Source: Naumannella halotolerans (GTDB lineage Bacteria; Actinomycetota; Actinomycetes; Propionibacteriales; Propionibacteriaceae). From it: DNA of 64,000 nt. Shown here in pieces: positions 35,921 to 43,977 of the stretch (position 1 is its first letter; each line of letters begins with the position of its first letter). The notes below the pieces were generated by a model. The model saw only the letters and a program-made list of their open reading frames with translations. It searched no databases and was not told the origin of the DNA. A program made the position numbers and the translations under genes. The stretch lies in NCBI RefSeq assembly GCF_004364645.1, contig NZ_SOAW01000002.1:124001-188000 (forward strand), in the 5' to 3' direction.

Positions 35921-36922
35921 ATGAAGGCACTACAGCTGACCGAGCTGGGCGTACCGTCCGATGCGTTGCATTACGTCACCGACGCGCCGGTTCCCGAGCC
36001 GGGGCCAGGGCAGGTACGGGTACGGGTGGCCGCCGCGCCGGCCAATTTCCCGGATGTGTTGATGTGTCAGGGGTTGTACCAGGACAAACCGCCGCTGCCG
36101 GCCGTCCTCGGTATCGAGTTGGCCGGTCTGGTCGACGCGGTGGGTCCCGAGGTCGATCGGTGGTCGATCGGTGACCGGGTGATCGCGCTGCCCGAGTTGG
36201 CACACGGAGGTTTCGCCGAGTACGCCCTGGCTCCGGCCGATCAACTGTTCGCAGCGCCACAGGGATTGGACGCCGCCCAAGCGGCGTCGCTGACCGTGGC
36301 CTATCAGACGGCCTGGTTCGCGCTGCACAGACGGGCCCGGTTGCAGCCCGGTGAGGTGGTGTTGGTGCATGCCGCCGCGGGCGGTGTCGGGAGTGCGACC
36401 GTGGAGTTGGCGAAGGCCGCCGGGGCGCAGGTGATCGCGGTCGTCGGCGGCGAGCGCAAGGCCGAGGTGGCTCGGTCGCTGGGCGCCGATCTGGTGGTCG
36501 ACCGCACGATCGACGACTTCGTGGCAGCGACCAAGGAGTTCACCGGTGGTCGCGGTGCCGACGTGATCTTCGATCCGGTCGGTGGTGACACCTACCGCAG
36601 GTCGACCAAGTGCATCGCCTGGGAGGGACGGATCCTGATCATCGGCTTCGCCGGTGGGCAGATCCAGGAGGTCGCACTGAATCACGTGTTGATCAAGAAC
36701 TATTCGATACTCGGTCTGGTCTGGGGCCGCTACCGGCAGCTGGCGCCGGAGACGATCCCTGCCTGCCATGTCGAGTTGAGCCGGCTGGCGGCCGAGGGCA
36801 GCATCCACCCGGTGATCGATTCGCGGCTGTCCCTGGCCGAACTGCCGCAGGGACTGATGCGGCTCGCCGCCGGGGACACCGTCGGCCGGGTGGCCTGGGT
36901 CGACGAGACGGTCGACTTCTGA
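35921..36922 (+). CDS. NADPH:quinone oxidoreductase (zinc-independent MDR family)
   Basis: A 333-residue medium-chain reductase. The NAD(P)-binding motif AAAGGVGSATVELAKAAGAQ is near residue 149, and NFPDVLMCQGLYQDKPPLP near residue 46 is the usual quinone-oxidoreductase segment. No structural zinc Cys cluster is seen, consistent with the QOR subgroup. ATG 35921 has GAGGAG about ten bases upstream. It reduces quinones or enoyl/enone compounds; the natural substrate is unknown. It is 68 bp downstream of the MFS gene and could be co-transcribed. Confidence 0.92.
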   Translation: MKALQLTELGVPSDALHYVTDAPVPEPGPGQVRVRVAAAPANFPDVLMCQGLYQDKPPLPAVLGIELAGLVDAVGPEVDRWSIGDRVIALPELAHGGFAEYALAPADQLFAAPQGLDAAQAASLTVAYQTAWFALHRRARLQPGEVVLVHAAAGGVGSATVELAKAAGAQVIAVVGGERKAEVARSLGADLVVDRTIDDFVAATKEFTGGRGADVIFDPVGGDTYRRSTKCIAWEGRILIIGFAGGQIQEVALNHVLIKNYSILGLVWGRYRQLAPETIPACHVELSRLAAEGSIHPVIDSRLSLAELPQGLMRLAAGDTVGRVAWVDETVDF

Positions 36923-36991
36923 TCAGCTCTGGCACGACGCCGCCTCGAATGTTCCGGCATTGCGGTGACGACCGCTCCGCTGGGCTGGCCC

Positions 36992-37771
36992 TCAGCTGAG
37001 CGGGGCAGAGTGCCGCCGAACCAGCTCCTCGGCGAGTTGCCAGATCCGAGTACGGGCTGCCTCCGGGGCGAGGATCTCGATGTGTCACCGAACTGCAGGA
37101 GTTGGCGTACCGACTCGAGGTCGGGGTAGCCGACGACGGCGGTGCAGAATCCCTGGTCCGCATCGAACACCTCGCGGATCCGCGTACCCAGGATGCGTTT
37201 GGCCAGGTCGAAACGGTTCGTGGGTAGGCGGAAGGTGATGCTCACGCGCCCCTGTCTCTCTGTGTGCTGCTTCAGCGCTGCGGTACCGGATCCGCATCCG
37301 GCGTCGGTGACGCAGGGCCGAGGCGAGACCGGAGATATCGATCGCTGAGGCTGGTTCGGCGAACCAGGCAGTGCTGTCCACCAGCACCAGCTCGGCCAGT
37401 CGCAGCGGATTCGGGTCCTCGGGGGTGGCGACCTGCCGGGCGGCGATCTTGCGCGTGGCCGACTCCCATACCGCTGACAGGCCCAGGCGCTCGAGCTGCG
37501 CCGAGTCCAAACCGGCCACGGAGAGGGCCTCCAGCTCCGGTGGGTCCAGATGGGACGCATTGAGTCGCGCACCCGGCAGCAGGACGATCCCGCCGTTGCG
37601 TCCTCGCTCGGCATAGACCGGCACCCCAGCTGCCGAGAGCGCCTCGACGTCGCGCAGCACCGTCCGCCGGGACACTCCCAAGCGCTCGGCGAGCTCGCCG
37701 GTGGTGATCCGCTGGCGGGTCTGCAGGAGCAGCAGCAGATGCAGCAGCCTCGAGGCCTTCATGCCGAGCAT
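36992..37771 (-). pseudogene. WYL-domain (YafY-like) regulator, frameshifted and missing its core
   Basis: The N-terminal DeoR-type helix-turn-helix is intact (TGELAERLGVSRRTVLRDVE) and runs to about residue 155 (RRRMRIRYRS). The sense then jumps to another frame (VSITFRLPTNRFDLAKRI up to LESVRQLLQFGD), and near 37085 returns to the first frame (IEILAPEAARTRIWQLAEEL) to end at a TGA at 36992-36994. The WYLVG core expected between the two halves is absent. Two opposite frameshifts plus an internal loss suggest real decay. It is divergent from a VOC gene, with a GACAG-GTT-CTGTC dyad between them, a pairing common for this regulator class. Confidence 0.8.
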
Positions 37772-37787
37772 TCTCCACCGAAATGGT

Positions 37788-37800
37788 GACAGGTTCTGTC
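37788..37800. promoter_or_regulatory. Candidate WYL-regulator operator
   Basis: GACAG and CTGTC flank a 3-bp spacer, forming a perfect dyad 17 bp from the regulator start and 57 bp before the VOC gene. Confidence 0.5.
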
Positions 37801-37856
37801 GCGATCACACGATCGACTGGGTGTCGACCGGAAGACCACCGCATCGAGGAGTGTCC

Positions 37857-38222
37857 ATGCCCGCACCGAACCTGTTCCTGATCGGCGTCAGCGATGCCGC
37901 CTCCGCCACGACCTTCTACAGCGACCTGTTCGAGATCGAACCGACCTTCGTCAGCCCCCGCTACGTCGCTTTCGAGGTTGCCCCCGGCGTGCTGTTCGCG
38001 TTGTGGACGGGGTACCGCGAGCAGGTGCTCGCCGGCGCGCCACGTACCAGCGAAGTGGGGTTGATGGTGCCCGGACAGGCCTCGGCGATCGACGAGCTGT
38101 TCGCGAGCTGGGTGCAGAAGGGGGTCCAGGTCGTGCAGCCACCGCACGAAGCGGTGTTCGGACGTACCTTCGTGATCAGCGATCCCGACGGCAACCTGAT
38201 CCGAGTCTCACCGGTGGACTGA
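37857..38222 (+). CDS. VOC-superfamily (glyoxalase/bleomycin-resistance-like) protein
   Basis: A 121-residue protein with the paired beta-alpha-beta-beta-beta modules of the vicinal oxygen chelate fold. The opening LFLIGVSDAASATTFYSDLF and the ending FVISDPDGNLIRVSPVD are typical. ATG 37857 has GAGGAGTG upstream. Family members include glyoxalases, antibiotic-binding proteins and dioxygenases; the specific activity cannot be assigned. It is divergent from the decayed WYL regulator, which probably once controlled it. Confidence 0.82.
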   Translation: MPAPNLFLIGVSDAASATTFYSDLFEIEPTFVSPRYVAFEVAPGVLFALWTGYREQVLAGAPRTSEVGLMVPGQASAIDELFASWVQKGVQVVQPPHEAVFGRTFVISDPDGNLIRVSPVD

Positions 38223-38502
38223 CCTGCGTCCAGGCGAGCGCTGCGGGCAGGTCGCGCGGCCGAAACTGCCCACGCCGCGGATCGGTGACATGATCAACAA
38301 GGATCCGTGGCCAGCACTACCGGCGCAAGATCAACTTCTACCGAACTCCCGTTCACCCCAGCTCCACCTGCTGCCCGCCGGCAGGCCAGTTCACGTTGAT
38401 CAACCTGTCGACGGCAGGACATCTCGATGTCACCCACGATCCTTAGCGTCGATACCGAAGCGCTTCACGAGTTTGTCCACACCCCCCAAGGGAGAAACCC
38501 TG

Positions 38503-40386
38503 ATGCTGTTCGTTTTCCATCCCCCCACTGCTCCACGATCATCTCGGCGATCGACCTCGACGAATCGGATCGCCCTCGCTGCCCGTACCGTCACCGTCCT
38601 CGGGACCGCGACCGTCCTCGGCCTCGGCAGCGCCCTGAGCGGGTACGGCACCGACACCGCGCAGGCGGCACCCAAGGCAGTCCAACCCGACACCTACGAG
38701 GGCCAGGTGGAGGTGGTACGCGGCGGCGCCGAGGATCCCGAGGTGCTCACCGGCACCGTCTTCAACGACAAGGACGAGGACTCGACCAAGGACCGTCGGG
38801 AGAAGGGCATCTCCGGTGTCGCGGTCTCCAACGGCATCGACGTGGTCACCACCGACAGCGACGGCGTCTACGAGCTGCCGGTCCGCGACAACATGACCGT
38901 CTTCGTCACCCAGCCGGCGGGTTGGCAGGTCCCGGTCGATGAGTACCAGTTCGCCCAGTTCAGCTGGAATCACCTGCCTGAGGGGTCCCCCGATCTGAAG
39001 TACGGCGGCATCGCCCCGACCGGCGACCTGCCGAAGGCGGTCAACTTCCCGATGGCGAAGTCCAAGGCGACCGCCCGTACCGATCAGAGCTGCCCGATCG
39101 CCTCCGACACCCAGGCCTACGACATGACCGAGATCGGATACGCCCGGGACGGCGCCGTCTCCGACCTGGCCCAGCGTGAGGACTACGGCGGCTGTGGTGT
39201 GCTGCTGCTCGGTGACAATGTCGGCGACGACCTGTCGTTGAACCCGGCGTTGAAGGACATCTACCGCGACACGAACGGTCCGATCCGGGCGGTTCTCGGC
39301 AACCACGACATGGACTTCGATGCACCGGACCAGTCACACATGGCCGACACCTTCCGCAACGACTTCGGCCCCACCTCGTTCTCCTACGATGTCGGTGAGA
39401 TCCACTTCGTGGTGCTGAACAGCATCGAGTACCCGCTGCCGGCGGGCAGTGATCGCCAGTACAACGAGAAGATCACCGCCGAGCACCTGCAGTGGCTCGA
39501 GAATGATCTTGAGAATGTGGCGAAGAACAAGCAGATCGTGATCGCCAGCCACGCCCCGATCGTCAACTATCGGGAGATGGTCGTCGACAACGCACCCGAG
39601 CTGTACGAACTGCTGGCGGGTCGGAAGGTGATCACCATCGGTGGTCACACCCACACCCTGGAGAACCTGCCCGCCGGAAGTCAGCGCGCGGAGTGGGCCG
39701 AGAGCGGAATCGATGAGCTGCCCTTCCGGCAGCTGGTCGCCGGTGCGGTGTCGGGTGACTGGTACTCCGGTGACCTGAACTCCGAGGGCCTGCCGCTCGC
39801 GCTGATGTCCGACGGTGCGCAACCCGGTGTGATGACCCTCGACGTCCGGGGTTCGTCGATCACCCCGCGCTACACCATCCGCCGGGAGTCCGACGAACTG
39901 CAGATGGGACTGGGTATCAACTCCCCGTCCTGGCGTGAATGGGCCGAGGAGGCTCAGCAGTGGCAGGACAACGACAAGGAAGGCGAGGCCCCTGAACTGG
40001 GCGATGCGAAGGTGATCGACCGGGCCGAGCTGGAATCGGGGGAGACCTGGCTGACGACCAACTTCTACCCCGGCAACATCAAGTCCCGAGTCGAGGTACG
40101 GATCGACGGCGGCCGTACCCGCGTCGCCGAGCACACCCAGCCGAACACCGGCGAGGAGTTGCGTGACGGTTGGGAGTGGGCCGATCCGTACGGGGCCACC
40201 CGCAACCTGCAGCATGACGGGAACGTACCCACGAACTCGTCTCACCTGTGGCGCTACGAACTGCCCGCCGACCTGTCGCCGGGCACCCACACCGCGAAGG
40301 TGACCGCCACCGACGAGTACGGGCGCGAGTTCACCGAGACGATCCGGTTCACCGTGACCGAGGAGCGGACCGTCCAGACCGGCTGA
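38503..40386 (+). CDS. Secreted calcineurin-like metallophosphoesterase with N-terminal beta domain
   Basis: A 627-residue exported protein. A signal peptide (hydrophobic ARTVTVLGTATVLGLGSALSG, cleavage near AQA-AP, about residue 57) is followed by a carboxypeptidase-regulatory/SdrD-B-like domain (LTGTVFNDKDEDSTKDRR), the metallophosphoesterase core and a calcineurin-like C-terminal domain. Metal motifs seen are ASDTQAYD, GDNVGD, GNHDMDF, SHAPI and GGHTHT. ATG 38503 is favoured, with GGGAG eight bases before it; upstream in-frame codons do not look like protein. The role is probably phosphate scavenging or envelope phosphodiester cleavage. The protein ends in a 33-bp terminator hairpin region. 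Confidence 0.9.
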   Translation: MLFVFHPPTAPRSSRRSTSTNRIALAARTVTVLGTATVLGLGSALSGYGTDTAQAAPKAVQPDTYEGQVEVVRGGAEDPEVLTGTVFNDKDEDSTKDRREKGISGVAVSNGIDVVTTDSDGVYELPVRDNMTVFVTQPAGWQVPVDEYQFAQFSWNHLPEGSPDLKYGGIAPTGDLPKAVNFPMAKSKATARTDQSCPIASDTQAYDMTEIGYARDGAVSDLAQREDYGGCGVLLLGDNVGDDLSLNPALKDIYRDTNGPIRAVLGNHDMDFDAPDQSHMADTFRNDFGPTSFSYDVGEIHFVVLNSIEYPLPAGSDRQYNEKITAEHLQWLENDLENVAKNKQIVIASHAPIVNYREMVVDNAPELYELLAGRKVITIGGHTHTLENLPAGSQRAEWAESGIDELPFRQLVAGAVSGDWYSGDLNSEGLPLALMSDGAQPGVMTLDVRGSSITPRYTIRRESDELQMGLGINSPSWREWAEEAQQWQDNDKEGEAPELGDAKVIDRAELESGETWLTTNFYPGNIKSRVEVRIDGGRTRVAEHTQPNTGEELRDGWEWADPYGATRNLQHDGNVPTNSSHLWRYELPADLSPGTHTAKVTATDEYGREFTETIRFTVTEERTVQTG

Positions 40387-40400
40387 GCCGAGGGAACGCC

Positions 40401-40433
40401 AGTGCCCGAATCCGGCTGACGGATCCGGGCACT
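40401..40433 (+). terminator. Terminator hairpin after the metallophosphoesterase gene
   Basis: Stem arms AGTGCCCGAATCCG and CGGATCCGGGCACT (13 of 14 paired) with a 5-nt loop lie 15 bp after the stop codon. Confidence 0.75.
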
Positions 40434-40465
40434 GTGCGTGTCTCGGGGCAGATGGCTCGACGCGT

Positions 40466-40544
40466 ACACCGCTGGAGTGGCTCCAGATCACGAATCGGGC
40501 GGATCCAACGCCGATTCCGGCGACTGGAGCCACCTCAGCGGTGT
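40466..40544. repeat. 79-bp palindromic repeat, copy 3 (best conserved)
   Basis: Its outer 21-bp arms pair at 19 of 21 positions (ACACCGCTGG...CTCCAG against CTGGAGCC...AGCGGTGT). The asymmetric middle (GGCGGATCCAACGCCGATTCC) is found reversed in the copy at 43742, so copies insert in both orientations. Confidence 0.9.
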
Positions 40545-40612
40545 GCCCGCGCTGGCAAGGCCGGTCGCGAAAGCCCTTGCTGACAACTCTCCGCGGGTTG
40601 CAGAGTGGGAAC

Positions 40613-40909
40613 GTGATTGCCACCACGATCGATCCGCGCGACCAGACTTCGGAGTTCGACGCCCCGACCTACCGGGTGTTCTTCTGGGAGGGCAATGGTG
40701 GATGCGCCTGCGAGGAGTGGGAGTTGAGCGAGGCCGATCTCGATGAAGTTCTCGAGTGGATCCCGGCACATTCCCACGGCCGGCCGCACAGTCTATGGGC
40801 GGTCGTCCGCGGTGGCCGCGACGAGGTGACGCAGATCCGGCTGCGCGGAATCGATCCACCTGCGGGTCCGGACACCTGGCCGGTCTGGGCCAAGGAGGAG
40901 CGCTGTTGA
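40613..40909 (+). CDS. Small conserved-looking protein of unknown function
   Basis: A 98-residue acidic protein that I do not recognise. It has an aromatic N-terminal half (YRVFFWEGNGG), a predicted helix (SEADLDEVLEWIPAHS) and a beta-like C-terminal half (SLWAVVRGGRDEVTQIRLRG). GTG 40613 is preceded by GGGA at short spacing. The fold pattern suggests a small cytosolic alpha-beta protein. The gene is bracketed by copies of the 79-bp palindrome, one on the left and a half copy plus a diverged copy on the right. Confidence 0.55.
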   Translation: MIATTIDPRDQTSEFDAPTYRVFFWEGNGGCACEEWELSEADLDEVLEWIPAHSHGRPHSLWAVVRGGRDEVTQIRLRGIDPPAGPDTWPVWAKEERC

Positions 40910-40929
40910 GCGGGTGCATCCGCTTCCAC

Positions 40930-40957
40930 CTCGACTCGAGAGCCACTCCAGCGGTGT
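40930..40957. repeat. Half copy of the 79-bp palindrome
   Basis: Only the right arm (GAGCCACTCCAGCGGTGT) and some inner sequence are recognisable. The expected left arm would fall in the 3' end of the small gene and is not conserved. Confidence 0.5.
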
Positions 40958-41015
40958 TCCTGCCATCTCATGCTGCCGCTGACCCGCGAGTTCGGCTGCC
41001 GCCACCCGGATGCCG

Positions 41016-41094
41016 ACACCGCTACCGCGGCGCCGACACCGCGATCAGAGAACCTCTGCGGCGATTCGACCGCCTGGAGCCAGGTCAGCGGTAT
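41016..41094. repeat. 79-bp palindromic repeat, copy 4 (diverged)
   Basis: It starts ACACCGCTA and ends CTGGAGCCAGGTCAGCGGTAT, exactly 79 bp apart. The left inner arm is poorly kept. Confidence 0.65.
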
Positions 41095-41146
41095 CCCCAC
41101 CTGCCACGGCCACTATTGCGGTGACCCTCGGGGACCACCATCACGA

Positions 41147-42622
41147 TCAGTCGCGGGACTGCCACCACTCCAGCAGCACCTGCTTGGCAGCTTCCTCACC
41201 GAGCGGGCCGTTGTCGATCCGCTGCTCCAACAAGAACTTGTAGGCCTGGCCGACCTCCTTGCCGGGTCCGATGCCCAGGATCGCCATGATCTGATCGCCG
41301 TTGAGGTCCGGGCGCATCGCACCCAACTCCTCCTCCGCGGCGAGGGCGTCGATCCGGTCCTCCAGATCGTCATAGGCCCGACGCAGACGCTCGGCCTTGC
41401 GCTTGTTCCGGGTGGTGCAATCGGCCCGGGTGAGGATGTGCAGACGCTCCAGCTGATCACCGGCATCGCGGACGTAGCGGCGAACCGCAGAGTCGGTCCA
41501 CTGGCCGTCGCCGTACCCGTGGAAGCGCAGGTGCAGTTCCACCAGCTTCGCCACCGCAGCGATCTCATCGGAGGAGAACCGCAGGGCTTTCAGCCGCTTT
41601 TTCACCAGCTTCGCCCCGACCACATCGTGATGATGGAAGGTGACCTTGCCGTCGTCGACGAACCTGCGGGTGGCGGGCTTGCCGACATCGTGCAGCAGTG
41701 CCGCCAACCGGTTGATCAAATCGGGTGCGTGCCCGCGCCGCTTCTCCAGGTCGATCGCCTGGTCCAACACCACCAGGGAGTGCTCGAAGACGTCCTTGTG
41801 CCGGTGGTGCTCGTCCACCTCCAACCGCATCGCGGGCAGCTCGGGCAGGACGTGGTCGGCGATCCCGGTCGCCACCAGCATCGCCAACCCGGCCCGCGGC
41901 TTGTCGGCGAGCAACAACTTCGACAGCTCATCGCGTACCCGCTCGGCGGAGATGATCTGGATCCGATCGGCCATCGCGGTCATCGCCGACAGCACCTCCG
42001 GCGCCGGCTGCATCTGCAACTGCGCGGCGAATCGGGCCGCCCGCATCATCCGCAGCGGATCGTCGGAGAACGACTGTTCCGGCGTACCGGGGGTACGCAG
42101 GACGCTCTGGGCAAGATCGGCCAAACCGCCGTAGGGGTCGGTGAAGGTGTTCTCGCCGACCTTGATCGCCATCGCGTTCACCGTGAAATCGCGCCGGACC
42201 AGATCGCCCTGCAGAGTGTCACCGAAGGCCACCTCCGGTTTGCGCGACTCCGGCCGGTAGATGTCGGCACGATAGGTGGTGATCTCGACGACCCAGTCCG
42301 GACTCTCACCGACATCGCGCGGGCCCTCGGTCGGGATCCGGGCGCCGATGGTGCCGAACTCCTTGCCGATCGCCCAGACCGCGGCGCCCTTGATCCCGGA
42401 GGTATACGAACTCAGCAACCTCTCGATCTCGTCGGGGCGGGCATCGGTGGTGAAATCCAGGTCGTGGCCGAGTCGGCCCAACAAGGCGTCGCGGACGCTG
42501 CCACCCACCAGATGAAGTTCGTACCCGGCGTCGGCGAAGCGCACACCGAGCCGCTCCACCACCGGTGCGATGCGCAGCAGCTCGGCGACGGCGTTCGCCT
42601 GGACTTCGGACAGATCGGGCAC
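41147..42622 (-). CDS. cca: CCA tRNA nucleotidyltransferase
   Basis: A 491-residue enzyme that adds or repairs the 3'-CCA end of tRNAs. The nucleotidyltransferase head shows HLVGGSVRDALLGR near residue 37 and HDLDFTTDA with the catalytic aspartates. RRDFTVNAMA and ERVRDEL belong to the tRNA-NT/RNA-binding parts, and an HD phosphohydrolase domain follows (LLHDVGKPATRR near residue 308). GTG 42622 is used. TACAGT ends eight bases upstream on the minus strand, and no ribosome binding site is seen, so the mRNA may be nearly leaderless. cca beside murJ/sigM is a standard actinobacterial arrangement. Confidence 0.96.
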   Translation of the reverse strand: MPDLSEVQANAVAELLRIAPVVERLGVRFADAGYELHLVGGSVRDALLGRLGHDLDFTTDARPDEIERLLSSYTSGIKGAAVWAIGKEFGTIGARIPTEGPRDVGESPDWVVEITTYRADIYRPESRKPEVAFGDTLQGDLVRRDFTVNAMAIKVGENTFTDPYGGLADLAQSVLRTPGTPEQSFSDDPLRMMRAARFAAQLQMQPAPEVLSAMTAMADRIQIISAERVRDELSKLLLADKPRAGLAMLVATGIADHVLPELPAMRLEVDEHHRHKDVFEHSLVVLDQAIDLEKRRGHAPDLINRLAALLHDVGKPATRRFVDDGKVTFHHHDVVGAKLVKKRLKALRFSSDEIAAVAKLVELHLRFHGYGDGQWTDSAVRRYVRDAGDQLERLHILTRADCTTRNKRKAERLRRAYDDLEDRIDALAAEEELGAMRPDLNGDQIMAILGIGPGKEVGQAYKFLLEQRIDNGPLGEEAAKQVLLEWWQSRD

Positions 42623-42630
42623 GACGGATC

Positions 42631-42636
42631 ACTGTA
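42631..42636 (-). promoter_or_regulatory. -10 hexamer of the cca promoter
   Basis: On the minus strand TACAGT ends eight bases before the GTG start at 42622, consistent with a leaderless or nearly leaderless message. Confidence 0.45.
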
Positions 42637-42693
42637 GCCAATCCCGCCCGGACGGGCCTGATCACGACCGAGGCTGTACCCAGCTCGCCAGAC

Positions 42694-42750
42694 CTGTTCC
42701 GCAGCACTTGCAGCCATCGACGCTGGATAGGTCAATCTACTGCGGAACAG
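42694..42750. repeat. 57-bp palindromic repeat, copy C
   Basis: Terminal arms CTGTTCCGCAG and CTGCGGAACAG are identical to those of copy A, and the length is the same. The interior differs from copies A and B and pairs poorly. Confidence 0.75.
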
Positions 42751-42941
42751 ATGCACGAGATGCGGCGGCCCCAGCCCTCCGCTCCGGAGTGGGTGCGTCC
42801 TCGACGGCGTCCACGAGGAGTCGACTTTCCTCCCGGGCGCCGCCCGCAGCGACTACACCCGGTCGCAGCAGCGAACGACGATCTGGCGGGGGCGACCCTC
42901 GGGCTCGTAGCTCCCGATGACATCGTCTCGCCGGTACGTGA

Positions 42942-43433
42942 CTACAGCCGCCGGTACATGATGTGCAGCCCGACCAAGCCGTCTCGTCGGTGGTCGAAGG
43001 CCTCCGGCACGGTGGCCAGGATCTCGAACCCCAGCGACTGCCACAGCCGTACCGCGGTGGTGTTGGTTTCCACCACGGCGTTGAACTGGATCGCCCGGTA
43101 CCCCTGCTCTCGGCACCAGCCGATCATGTACTCCCCCAGCGCCCGGCCGACCCCGCGACCACGAGCCGCGGGCGAAACCATGAAGCTGGCCGTCGCGACG
43201 TGGGAGCCACGGGCTGGCCGGTTCGGGCCCATCTTCGCCGAACCGAGCACCGTCTCGGTGGTCTCGTCGACGGCGACGACGGTCTGTCCGGGCGGGGGTT
43301 CCAGCCACAGCGCCTTCGCCTGCTCCGAACTCAGGTCCTCGGGATAGGCATAGGTCTCCCCTGCCGCCACGGTCTCGGCAAAGAAGGGGTGGATCTGTTC
43401 CCAGTCGGCATCGGTGGCCGGTCGGATCCTCAT
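42942..43433 (-). CDS. GNAT-family N-acetyltransferase
   Basis: A 163-residue acetyltransferase. It opens with MRIRPATDADWEQI and carries the acetyl-CoA-binding motif VSPAARGRGVGRALGEYMI (V/I-x-x-x-x-R-G-x-G-x-A, about residue 90), followed by FNAVVETNTTAVRLWQSLGF. ATG 43433 gives the usual family start; TAGCGT ends eight bases upstream on the minus strand, so a short or absent leader is likely. The acceptor substrate is unknown. Confidence 0.9.
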   Translation of the reverse strand: MRIRPATDADWEQIHPFFAETVAAGETYAYPEDLSSEQAKALWLEPPPGQTVVAVDETTETVLGSAKMGPNRPARGSHVATASFMVSPAARGRGVGRALGEYMIGWCREQGYRAIQFNAVVETNTTAVRLWQSLGFEILATVPEAFDHRRDGLVGLHIMYRRL

Positions 43434-43741
43434 GGGTACGGACGCTAGCGCTACGGCTGGCCACTGCGACAGCAACTTCTGCCCGGGCCAACGCTCGGTG
43501 AACCACCGGCCGGCTCACTCGGAGACGACTCCGCGGCGGCTGGTGTCCGCGGCAGCTGGTGACGGCCGGTGTCCGTGGCGACGCGTGTCCGTGATGGCTC
43601 TTGGGAATTTTCGGTTGCTCAGCCACTAGAACCGACGACTCATCACCAGCCACCCGCCATCCGAGCTGCCGCAGTGGAACACCCCCCTCAGCGGTTCGTT
43701 AGGTGGTAAGGGAACTTGCGCGGGTGGCGACGGTGAGTCGG

Positions 43742-43820
43742 AACACCGCTGGAGTGGCTCCAGACGCAGGAATCGGCGTTCGATCCACCCGTTTCACGAC
43801 CTGGAGCCACGAAAACGGAG
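43742..43820. repeat. 79-bp palindromic repeat, copy 5 (inverted orientation)
   Basis: The left arm ACACCGCTGGAGTGGCTCCAG is identical to copy 3. Read as the reverse complement, the middle (GGATCGAACGCCGATTCC) matches copy 3 almost base for base, so this copy is inverted. The right outer arm has decayed. Confidence 0.85.
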
Positions 43821-43965
43821 TACCGCGCCCCTGGGCAGCCCACAGCCCCAGCCACCGCAGCCGACGACCACAACCCCAGCCACCCACAGCCGGCTGACGA
43901 CCCCCGCCTGCCGATCGATGCACCCCGCCCAGCGTTTGCGGCGCGGCTTCCCGCGCGTCGGCTCC

Positions 43966-43971
43966 TAGGAT
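43966..43971 (+). promoter_or_regulatory. -10 hexamer of a leaderless promoter (DUF6049-murJ operon)
   Basis: TAGGAT ends six bases before the GTG at 43978. AGGA inside it could alternatively serve as a weak ribosome binding site. Confidence 0.45.
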
Positions 43972-43977
43972 GGCCGG

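Larger units (their letters stand above)
42623..42941. other. 319-bp gap with a 57-bp palindrome
   Basis: It holds the cca promoter at its left end and the third copy of the 57-bp palindrome. The remaining 190 bp before the acetyltransferase stop show no gene or structure I can support. Confidence 0.6.
43434..43977. other. 544-bp gap with a 79-bp palindrome
   Basis: The gap lies between the divergent acetyltransferase and DUF6049 genes. It contains 79-bp palindrome copy 5 (43742-43820) and, at the right edge, the -10 of the DUF6049 gene. A CCCCAGCCACC-rich stretch at 43845-43890 is low complexity. No gene is supported. Confidence 0.6.

Noticed and set aside
38290-38502. In-frame N-terminal extension of the metallophosphoesterase, and a 45-codon peptide in another frame (QHYRRKINFYRTPVHP...)
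   Set aside because: The extension does not look like protein and would bury the signal peptide. The peptide starts after a stop with no start codon or homology I can name, so it may be chance.
43600-43640. GGGAAT...GTT as a second SigH/SigR promoter
   Set aside because: The spacing is only about 5 bases, far from the required 18, and no gene follows at a sensible distance.
43845-43890. CCCCAGCCACC repeats as a structured element
   Set aside because: It is a short low-complexity stretch without consistent period or pairing.
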